Below, piece after piece: positions 15,304 to 22,579 of a DNA stretch of 24,049 bases. Made by a program: the position numbers and the translations under genes. This DNA is from Gammaproteobacteria bacterium (GTDB lineage: Bacteria > Pseudomonadota > Gammaproteobacteria > Steroidobacterales > Woeseiaceae): the NCBI GenBank assembly GCA_029881015.1, contig JAOUNK010000010.1:1-24049 (forward strand), in the 5' to 3' direction. Every line of letters begins with the position of its first letter. Within the stretch, counting starts at the first letter, position 1. The notes under the pieces were generated by a model, which was given only the letters and a program-made list of their open reading frames with translations, searched no databases and was not told the DNA's origin.

Positions 15304-18300
15304 TTGCCCAGCCGCCGGCGCCACTCGGCCAGCAGCTCTGCCCGGTTGCCAAACAGGCCCGGGTTCGATGATCCCGGGAAGCCAAGCTCGACCAGTTCAA
15401 TAAAGCCGTTGCGAGCCGTCGGCAGGTAGGCGCGATTCGCCGTTGCGGTCCCGCTCGGCCCAAACACGATTTTCGCACCATTGAGCGGTTTCGGCGTAAA
15501 TACGCTATCGACCCAGTGCAGGCCGTTGATGCTCAGGCTGACCCGATGCGTCCAACGCGCGGTCCGGAAGTACGCGCGCGAGCTGCTGTGTCCGAAGGCG
15601 ATCTCTTCGACGGTGCCCGGAATCTGTAATGCCGGGCCGCTGACCCGCCCTTCGGCCAGTATGAATTGGCTGGCCAAACCGGCGTCGTCGACGAGAACCA
15701 GGTACTGCCCGCGCGGCGATGCGGCGAGCTGCCGGATCGCGCGCTCTCCCTGCCAGAGCTGTCGCATGTGCCAGTTGCCATCGCTGTCTCGCCCTATCAC
15801 GCGCAAGGCGCCGCTATCGCCGCCTGCGTACAGGCTGCCGTCCGGCGCGAAAGCCAGGCTCTCATGCGTCTCCCCGAAATCGAACTCTGCGACGAATGAG
15901 CCGTCGTCGGCCCGGTACAGCCCCAGGCCCGTTCCCTTGAGGACAGCAAGCAACGCACCGTCGGGAGAAAAAACCATCTCCTCCACGGCTTCTCCTTGAA
16001 TTTCGGCTATCCAGGGGAACGGCTGACCGCTCTCGGCGTGCCATACGCGAACCGTGTTGTCCTGCGCCGCGCTGGCGACCAGGGCACCGGAGCGATCGAC
16101 ACTGAGACGCACAACTTCGGCCATGTGCCCGATAAAACTGACGTCGGCGCCCAGCGCCTCGACCTCTGCGAGGCTCGCCCCTCCGGACAGGACATGCACG
16201 TGACCGGCGGGGTCGCCGATCACCATCCCGCGACTGCCGGGCAAGGCCGTCATCACCCTGTCCGCGGAAGGATGCCAAAGGGAATGATCGGACTCCGTAT
16301 CACCACTGTCCGCATCAGGCGGCAGTTCCGCCGCCTTCCAGAAACGCGAGTTGCCGCGCGGGTTGCCGGTAAAGACGATCTTCTCGTCCTTGCTGTAAAC
16401 CAGCATCGTGCCGGCATCGGCCGCGCCGCCTACCGCAATCGGCGGGCCGACCAGTCGTCCCTCGCGACAGCTATAGATCTGGAACCCGGATTCCGCCCTG
16501 CCCGCAAGCGCACTCGCACCCGATGGCGAGAACACGAGCTGCCAGTTACCTTCCGCGAACTCTTCCAGCAAGGGCCTTTGCGGTCGCGAGACTTTCCAGA
16601 GAGACACACCGGAGCGACCGTGCACGACGCCGAGTGTTGCGCCGCCCGCTGCGAGATAGATGGCGCTAGGCTGCAGCGGCATATCGATCTGCGCCAGCTG
16701 CTCGCCGGTTGCGAAATCCCAGACACGGACCGCCCGGTCGTAATCGGCTACCGCGATCCGGGAGCCCGATGGATCTATCGCCCTCAATGCCGGCACACCA
16801 GCCACAACGATGGCGGCGGCGATCTCACCTTTCTCCAGCGACCACAGTTCCAGGCGGGTTTCGATATCGCCGCGATGCTCGGCCAGGAGGTGCGTGCCAC
16901 CGGCTGTCAGCGTGGCTCCGGTGCTCGCAACGCCGACGGGCAAGGTCGCGATCCGGTCGCCCGTCGTCGTATCCCAGACGTTGACACTGTCCTGGGTCGC
17001 CGTAACAAGGCGGCGCGCGGCAGCATCGAGGCCGATCAGGGTCTCGTTCTCGTTGACAGCGATCGCCCGCACCGGTTCGGCAAACGCAAGATCCCAGATC
17101 CTCGCACTGTCGCTTTGCATGGCTCGCGCGATCGCGTAGCGGCCGGTCTTGTCGAACCAGACGTTATCGGTTTCTCGTTCAATCGGATCCGGGATATTCA
17201 ATCCTCGCTGGAACTCCTCGACAACGCCCTGCGAATTCAGTTTCAGGTTCCAGCCCACCAATTGCCCAGCAACGCCGAGACTCTCGTCGCGCACACTGAT
17301 CGACCAGGTACCCATCAGCGACTCGCCGATGAGGTCTCGCAGCTGACCCGCGGGAATCCGGATGTCGTCCTTACTGGTAGCACGCTCCAGCCCCGTCTCG
17401 ATTTCCACCGTGCGTCCCGAAGGAGCGATGATCTTGATACGCAGATCCGACAATCGCGCGTGGCTGATGTTCAGCGTCAGCCCGGCACGACTGACCTGCC
17501 CTTCGCGATCGACGACGACCCGCCGCAACAAGGGTACGACTTCGAGCGCCGTAACGCTCCAGGCGTCACGTCGCTGCAGCTCCTCGGTCGCGTATGACCA
17601 CTGCGAAATGCTCGCGCCCTCTGCCGAGGTAAGGAGCATGCTGTCCGGGTCGAAGACGGTCGTACCTCCCTGCAACCGGGGCAGAGTGGCGAGTAACAGC
17701 GGGTAGTCATCCGACACCAGGCTCGCTGCGCGCTGGCGCCGTCGTGGTGTGGGCATGACCAGCGACTCGAGTGTTGCCAGCAATGCCGTATCGCGATCCT
17801 CCAGCCTGAGCGCAGCTATTGCCTGCCGATCCCAGAACGAGGCCAGCAAGGTCTCGGGCAGGCGCCCTGCGTTGGGGAGTTCGGCAGCTACCGTGGCCAG
17901 GGCCCCGATTTCCTCCACATTCGTCGACTGCGCGGCTTGCTGCTCCACAAATCCGCGAAACAGCTTGTCGGCCGTGTCGGCGTGCCCGGGGAAGGAACGC
18001 AGGTTCTCGAAGGCCGATTGCGCTATTTCCAGTTCGACGTTCGGCGATGTCAACGTGCTCATGTACGGTCGCGGCAACCATTGCGTATACCAGAACGGTA
18101 ACAACGCGAACAGCAGCAGGATACCGGCAACGAATGCTGGTACGCGCAATCGGGTCGGCAGGTTCTCATTGGCCCAGCGCGCTGTGAAGACCGCCCCGTA
18201 CAACCGATTGCGAACCTGCAAACGGCCGTCATGATCGATCTCGATCAGACCGACCGCCATCAGGCGACGCTGCAACGGCGAACCGAGATCGGCCGCCACT

Positions 18301-19295
18301 TCGACGCCTTTACGAATACGTCCGTAAAGGTTGAGCAACGCTTCCTTGCGCTTCACGTCATTGACGATCACCCGATGGATATGGCTCATGTGCGGCTCGC
18401 TGTGTAAAGCGGCCCGCCCGCCGAGTTGCGTCGTTGCTATGTGATCGATCTGTGCTGCGACATCGCCGTCGGACCCTTCGCGCGCTACCTGGCGAGCAAG
18501 CTTCTGGCTCAGGTACGGCTGCCCGCGTGTCCAGTAGTAGATCCTGTCCAGCGCAATCGCCGCTTGCTCCGGTTCGAGATTCAATTCGGTCGAAAACAGT
18601 TCCAGCTGCTCGCGCGTAAAGTCGTCGAGCGGTATCGGCTGCGTCACGTTGAACGGCGACAGCTCCGGCTCGGCAACCAGGCTTACCGGGTCACATTCCC
18701 CGAGCAGGACGAACGTAAGACGCGAAAAGTCAGGGTCGGTCGTACGCGCATTGTGTGCCGCGCGAATACTGGCAAGCAGCTGGTCGGCAAATGGCAGGTC
18801 CTCGATGCACTGGATCTCGTCGATGAAAACGACGACGGGCTCGTCGACAAACTGCAGGACGATCTCGGAATAGAACTCCAGCAGACGCTGGCGATTACTC
18901 AGTATCGATTTATCGTGCCACCAGGTCTGCAGGTCATAGCGGATCCGTAGCTGTCGCTGCAGGCGGTAGGCAACGTTGTAGTACCAGCGGCCGGGATCGC
19001 CACCGCCATCACTGCCGCCGATTTGCTCGAGGTCGAGGATCGCTACCCTGCAACCATTGGCCTCGAGGCGGGCAGCGGTAGCCGCGATCAGGCTCGACTT
19101 GCCGCTGCGGTCCGGCACCAGTACGTGCGCATAGCGACCGCTCAACACCGTTTCGGAGAGCAGGTCGTCTGCGCGACGTCGAATATAACCCGCGCGCACA
19201 GCATGCAGCGGGGCGCCGACGCTGAAGAACTCGCCGGTTGAATCCAGCTTCCTGCGCTGGTCAGGCAATTCCTTGATGCTTGAGTCGTCGCTCAT
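15300..19295 (-). CDS. AAA_35-type NTPase / membrane helix / P-domain / double WD40-like propeller protein
   Basis: This is a 1331-residue protein, numbered from ATG 19295 (TTG 19313 adds six residues). Residues 22-285 match the AAA-like (AAA_35) NTPase: P-loop RSGKSSL (Lys66), WWHDKSILSNRQRLLEF, Walker B VVVFIDEIQ (Asp159, Glu160), RLTFVLLGECDP and YWTRGQPYLSQKLARQ. A winged-helix-like region follows, then one membrane helix (385-404). Residues 603-687 resemble a proprotein-convertase P-domain (NISHARLSDLRIKIIAPSGR, MGTWSISVRD, GQLVGWNLKLNS). From about 710 to 1305 there are some 14 WD40-like blades (VNVWDTTTGD, VRVWDFATGE, VRVWHAESGQ). The positively charged flank before the helix suggests the NTPase is cytoplasmic and the rest periplasmic. 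Function is unknown; signalling or a conflict/STAND-like role is possible. It is divergent from a small kinase. Confidence 0.9.
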   Translation of the reverse strand: MSDDSSIKELPDQRRKLDSTGEFFSVGAPLHAVRAGYIRRRADDLLSETVLSGRYAHVLVPDRSGKSSLIAATAARLEANGCRVAILDLEQIGGSDGGGDPGRWYYNVAYRLQRQLRIRYDLQTWWHDKSILSNRQRLLEFYSEIVLQFVDEPVVVFIDEIQCIEDLPFADQLLASIRAAHNARTTDPDFSRLTFVLLGECDPVSLVAEPELSPFNVTQPIPLDDFTREQLELFSTELNLEPEQAAIALDRIYYWTRGQPYLSQKLARQVAREGSDGDVAAQIDHIATTQLGGRAALHSEPHMSHIHRVIVNDVKRKEALLNLYGRIRKGVEVAADLGSPLQRRLMAVGLIEIDHDGRLQVRNRLYGAVFTARWANENLPTRLRVPAFVAGILLLFALLPFWYTQWLPRPYMSTLTSPNVELEIAQSAFENLRSFPGHADTADKLFRGFVEQQAAQSTNVEEIGALATVAAELPNAGRLPETLLASFWDRQAIAALRLEDRDTALLATLESLVMPTPRRRQRAASLVSDDYPLLLATLPRLQGGTTVFDPDSMLLTSAEGASISQWSYATEELQRRDAWSVTALEVVPLLRRVVVDREGQVSRAGLTLNISHARLSDLRIKIIAPSGRTVEIETGLERATSKDDIRIPAGQLRDLIGESLMGTWSISVRDESLGVAGQLVGWNLKLNSQGVVEEFQRGLNIPDPIERETDNVWFDKTGRYAIARAMQSDSARIWDLAFAEPVRAIAVNENETLIGLDAAARRLVTATQDSVNVWDTTTGDRIATLPVGVASTGATLTAGGTHLLAEHRGDIETRLELWSLEKGEIAAAIVVAGVPALRAIDPSGSRIAVADYDRAVRVWDFATGEQLAQIDMPLQPSAIYLAAGGATLGVVHGRSGVSLWKVSRPQRPLLEEFAEGNWQLVFSPSGASALAGRAESGFQIYSCREGRLVGPPIAVGGAADAGTMLVYSKDEKIVFTGNPRGNSRFWKAAELPPDADSGDTESDHSLWHPSADRVMTALPGSRGMVIGDPAGHVHVLSGGASLAEVEALGADVSFIGHMAEVVRLSVDRSGALVASAAQDNTVRVWHAESGQPFPWIAEIQGEAVEEMVFSPDGALLAVLKGTGLGLYRADDGSFVAEFDFGETHESLAFAPDGSLYAGGDSGALRVIGRDSDGNWHMRQLWQGERAIRQLAASPRGQYLVLVDDAGLASQFILAEGRVSGPALQIPGTVEEIAFGHSSSRAYFRTARWTHRVSLSINGLHWVDSVFTPKPLNGAKIVFGPSGTATANRAYLPTARNGFIELVELGFPGSSNPGLFGNRAELLAEWRRRLGN

Positions 19296-19349
19296 ACTGT
19301 GTCGATAAGCCAAACCACGGCGGTCTATTCTGGCATTATTCCGGGCAAA

Positions 19350-20003
19350 ATGAACGATGATCGAATTCTAAAAAAGGACCTGTTTGGCGAAGTCGTGCTG
19401 CGGCCCGACATAGACGGTCCTGTCATTGTGCGCGATGCGTCGGCCGCGCGCTGGTGGCTGCGGTGGCTAGCCCGCAGTCTGCTGCGGCGCGAAGCGGAAT
19501 CGCTGGCCGCGCTCGACGGGGTCGAGGGCGTACCCCGGCTCCTGCGGCACGACCGTGACACGCTCGTCCGAACTTACCTCGCAGGGAGACCCCTGCAGGA
19601 CGCAAAAACAACGGATGCGGTGTGGTTCAACGCGGCTGCTCGTCTTCTGCGGCGCTTGCACGGGGCCGGCGTCTGCCACAACGATCTTGCCAAGGAGCCG
19701 AACCTCATCGTCCTTGACGACGGCCGTCCCGCGTTCATCGACTTTCAACTCGGCTGGCGAAGCCTTCACCGGGGCCGCCTGTTCCGGGCGGCCGCGCGCG
19801 AGGATATCCGCCACCTCTTGAAGCACAAGCGTACCTACTGCCCAGGCCGCCTGACACAGCGCGAGCGCGACATCCTGGCGTCACCGTCCCCTCTCTCACG
19901 CGCCTGGGCCGGCACGGTCAAGCCTGTATACCTGTTCGTGACGCGCCGCATTCTCGGCTGGGCCGATCGCGAGGGCGCTACAGACCGGGGTGCGCGCCGC
20001 TAA
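19350..20003 (+). CDS. Small RIO/Kdo-kinase-like protein kinase or phosphotransferase
   Basis: The 217-residue product has a catalytic loop HNDLAKEPN (Asp112, Asn118) and a metal-binding DFQ (Asp131) in place of the usual DFG, with QLGWRSLHRG after it. The N-terminal lobe is reduced: VIVRD sits where a VAIK lysine is expected, followed by an Arg-rich helix with EAESL. This pattern fits the RIO1-like/lipopolysaccharide-kinase-like group of bacterial kinases, but the substrate cannot be read from sequence. The C-terminus is basic with a short hydrophobic stretch (VKPVYLFVTRRILGW), possibly membrane-associated. ATG 19350 is preferred over GTG 19299. The start is 54 bp from that of the divergent NTPase gene, so the two may share control. 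Confidence 0.85.
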   Translation: MNDDRILKKDLFGEVVLRPDIDGPVIVRDASAARWWLRWLARSLLRREAESLAALDGVEGVPRLLRHDRDTLVRTYLAGRPLQDAKTTDAVWFNAAARLLRRLHGAGVCHNDLAKEPNLIVLDDGRPAFIDFQLGWRSLHRGRLFRAAAREDIRHLLKHKRTYCPGRLTQRERDILASPSPLSRAWAGTVKPVYLFVTRRILGWADREGATDRGARR

Positions 20004-20024
20004 GGCACGCTCCGGCAATTCCGG

Positions 20025-20030
20025 TATACT
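20025..20030 (+). promoter_or_regulatory. Possible -10 box for the 82-residue gene
   Basis: TATACT (5 of 6 to consensus) lies 39 bp before the GTG start at 20069. The matching -35 position is poor, so this is only a candidate. It would let the small gene be transcribed apart from the kinase. Confidence 0.35.
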
Positions 20031-20054
20031 CGCGCTGCGTATTTTCCAGGGAAC

Positions 20055-20061
20055 AAGGGGA
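20055..20061 (+). promoter_or_regulatory. Ribosome binding site of the 82-residue gene
   Basis: AAGGGGA lies 7 nt before GTG 20069. It is the main support that this short frame is translated and starts at GTG. Confidence 0.65.
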
Positions 20062-20068
20062 CTCCAAC

Positions 20069-20317
20069 GTGGACTTTTGCCATCAACACAACCTCGTCGA
20101 CCCGAAATCTGCCGGTCGTGAGCGAAAGTTCGGGATTCGGGTTACGCTGCCTGCGTCCGACACGTTGCGCAAGGTCCTCGGCGACCAGTGGGAGCGCCTG
20201 CATTGGTATGCAAGCGAAGCCGAACGCGATGCCGCATTCGACGACATGGCGACGCGGCATGGGTTTTATCGCAAGACCGACACCCCGACCCAGGTTCTCG
20301 AAAAGATCTCTCGCTAG
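20069..20317 (+). CDS. Small protein of unknown function (82 aa), GTG start
   Basis: The product is soluble-looking with no signal peptide or membrane helix. It contains RKFGIRVTLPASDTLRKVLG followed by WERLHWYASEAERDAAFDDM, a mixed beta/alpha pattern with conserved-looking aromatic residues, ending in TPTQVLEKISR. I do not recognise a named family. It reads like a gammaproteobacterial conserved hypothetical. A good Shine-Dalgarno and a -10-like box precede it. It follows the kinase gene by 65 nt on the same strand and ends 17 nt before the convergent patatin stop, so it could be co-transcribed with the kinase. The His and Cys near the N-terminus (CHQH) are notable but too few for a motif call. 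Confidence 0.75.
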   Translation: MDFCHQHNLVDPKSAGRERKFGIRVTLPASDTLRKVLGDQWERLHWYASEAERDAAFDDMATRHGFYRKTDTPTQVLEKISR

Positions 20318-20334
20318 GCCCGGTCGACGGCCGC

Positions 20335-22575
20335 TCAGCGCGGAGGCGCGCCGATGAACAGGTAGAAATTTGTCTGCCCGTGCTCGGCAAAGCCGGCGGC
20401 GATGTAGACGGGCCCGATGAACGTGTCAAAGCCCGCGAACAGGCTGCCATTCAGGATCAGCGAATCGAAACTCATGTCGGAACGCGTGCGCCACACGTTG
20501 CCGACCTCGGCGGACACTCCGAGGTATACAGGCGTATCCATGATTCCCGTGGTATCCCCGATGCGCCGGTAATACACGAGCTTTGCAAGCCCGGCGTGAG
20601 GCCCGGCGATCTCGCCACGTTCGAGCCCCGACAGGCGCAGGAAGCCGCCCATCGGGAAGAAGTCCTGCACGCCGCTCTCTGATTCCAGCGTCGTCGCGTA
20701 GCTCAAGCCGAGTTGCAGGCTGTTCTTGCCACGGCTCCAGGTTTGCGAGGCTTCTCCCTCGATCGTGTCGAAGTCGAGGTCGGCGCCGAGTCCGGGCCGG
20801 GAAAGCGTCCACTTGATGTCGCTGCGCAAACCGCTTCTCGGGAATCGCGTGTTGTCCAGCGTATCAAAGCGAAGACGGGCGAAAGCACCGCCCGTATCGA
20901 AGTCGACATTGGGCAACGCCGGATCGCCGACCCTTACCCTGGCCTCACCGAGTCCGCGGAACACGCCGATCCGGAATTCGCCAATGCGTCCCAACTCGCG
21001 CCCGAGGTCGATGCCGGCTTCCGCCCCCGACAATCGCAGGCGTGCGATCGTTGCATCATTGGCGAACGCGTTGAGATTGGTCTGTTCAATGTTGACGTGC
21101 GGGGCGATAAAGAGCCGCGAGTCGAAACTCAAGGGCTGGTAGAACTCCGAGAACAACTTCGGATCGGTCCCGAGGCGCAAATCGGTACGCCACTCCGCAC
21201 CCAGGCGGTTAATCCCGGCACGTGTCATGCGTGCCTCGAGATTAAAGGCCGTGGAACCCTCGAAGTCGTCCTCCAGCGATACACCGAACTGCAGGAAATT
21301 CGGTCCCCAGCTCTTGCTGCGCGTGCGATACACGACACCCACTCCCCCGTCCTCCTCGACGAGTTCATAGCTGACCTTTTCGTAGAGGCCCAGGCCGTAA
21401 AGGCGATCCGCATTCTGCGCGAGGACTGCATGATCGACAGGGTCGCCCGCCGCGATGGTGAGCCTTGACATGAGGACCTGGGACAGGAGCCGGTCGTCGT
21501 GTACGACCCGCACAAATGCCAGCGTCGATGCCGGCGCGACCGGCCGGGACCGCTGTGCGAGGTAGGCGCGCCATGCAACGTCATCTACCGCAAGCGCCCT
21601 GAGCTTGTCTTCCTGGTTACGCGCCGCGATGACACCGGGCTCGATCGCCTCGACGATGCCGTCAAAATTGGTGGACGCGAATGTCCCGAGTTCAGGCCGG
21701 ATCAGAATATCCTCGTCGCCGAGGCGCTCGATCTGGCGTAGCGTTTCCTTGCGAATCAGGATCGTCAGCATTTGCTCGGAGATAGTCAGCACCGAATCCA
21801 GCTCGTCAATCAGGTACAGGGGAAACTCGACGTCGACCGCGATGATGATGTCAACGCCCATTTCCTGCATCACGTGCACGGCCAGGTTGCCCACGAGCCC
21901 GCCGTCGACGAGTAGCCGATCGTCGATGCGCACTGGCGAGAACACCCCGGGTACGGACATGCTCGCGCGAATCGACTGCGCCAGGTCACCTTTGTCCATG
22001 ACCCAGATCTCGCCACGCTCGATATCCGAGGCGACTGCGCGGAACGGAATGGGCAGATCATCGAAACTCTCGATGTGCGATACGCCCAGCGTGAGCTCGC
22101 GTAGCAACATGTCGAGCTTCTGGCCCTGGATCGCACCTTGCGGCAGCACGAGTTCCGTGCCGCGCAGCCCGAGTTCGAAATCGATCGGGACTTCGCTGTC
22201 GTCCTGCTTGCGGCGGAAATCGAGATATTCCCTGTTCGGCCTGTCCGACAGTGCAACCGCCCAGTCCAGTGAACCGACCAGCTCCTCGAGTTCATCGGCG
22301 CTCATACCGATCGAATAAAGCCCTCCGACGATGGCACCCATGCTGGTTCCGGCAATCGCATCGACGGGAATTTGCAGACGCTCCAGTTCCTTCAGTACGC
22401 CGATGTGGGCGGCGCCACGCGCGCCGCCGCCGCCCAGAACCAGGCCAACGCGCGGACGCGCCGCCGCCGATTCTGCGCGATCCGTTGCGGCCGCCTCCTG
22501 GGCGACAGTGGCCTCCGCGACGAGCGATAACAGGACTACCACTGCCGGGACGAGCCGGCACCACGCGATACTCAT
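20335..22575 (-). CDS. Patatin-like phospholipase with POTRA and outer-membrane barrel (PlpD-type, type Vd secretion)
   Basis: The product has 746 residues: signal peptide (about 1-25, ending VAQ), then a patatin domain (41-335), a single POTRA-like domain (about 351-420) and a 16-strand-type beta barrel (about 425-746). The patatin domain has the oxyanion motif GGGGARG (48-54), the nucleophile motif GTSMG (Ser78) and DGG with catalytic Asp224, so the lipase looks active. Length and order match Pseudomonas aeruginosa PlpD (728 aa), in which the barrel exports the lipase. Predicted activity is phospholipase A-type hydrolysis. ATG 22575 has AGGA 7 nt upstream and follows the glpD stop by 4 nt, so it is co-transcribed with glpD. 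Confidence 0.93.
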   Translation of the reverse strand: MSIAWCRLVPAVVVLLSLVAEATVAQEAAATDRAESAAARPRVGLVLGGGGARGAAHIGVLKELERLQIPVDAIAGTSMGAIVGGLYSIGMSADELEELVGSLDWAVALSDRPNREYLDFRRKQDDSEVPIDFELGLRGTELVLPQGAIQGQKLDMLLRELTLGVSHIESFDDLPIPFRAVASDIERGEIWVMDKGDLAQSIRASMSVPGVFSPVRIDDRLLVDGGLVGNLAVHVMQEMGVDIIIAVDVEFPLYLIDELDSVLTISEQMLTILIRKETLRQIERLGDEDILIRPELGTFASTNFDGIVEAIEPGVIAARNQEDKLRALAVDDVAWRAYLAQRSRPVAPASTLAFVRVVHDDRLLSQVLMSRLTIAAGDPVDHAVLAQNADRLYGLGLYEKVSYELVEEDGGVGVVYRTRSKSWGPNFLQFGVSLEDDFEGSTAFNLEARMTRAGINRLGAEWRTDLRLGTDPKLFSEFYQPLSFDSRLFIAPHVNIEQTNLNAFANDATIARLRLSGAEAGIDLGRELGRIGEFRIGVFRGLGEARVRVGDPALPNVDFDTGGAFARLRFDTLDNTRFPRSGLRSDIKWTLSRPGLGADLDFDTIEGEASQTWSRGKNSLQLGLSYATTLESESGVQDFFPMGGFLRLSGLERGEIAGPHAGLAKLVYYRRIGDTTGIMDTPVYLGVSAEVGNVWRTRSDMSFDSLILNGSLFAGFDTFIGPVYIAAGFAEHGQTNFYLFIGAPPR

Positions 22576-22579
22576 AGGT

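Noticed and set aside
15996..17597. 533-codon open frame on the plus strand
   Set aside because: Antisense to the WD40 region of the NTPase gene; the translation is Arg/His-rich and shows no recognisable fold.
20318..20334. GC-rich symmetry between the 82-residue gene and the patatin stop as a bidirectional terminator
   Set aside because: The 17-bp gap has only a short GTCGAC palindrome and no T-runs on either side.
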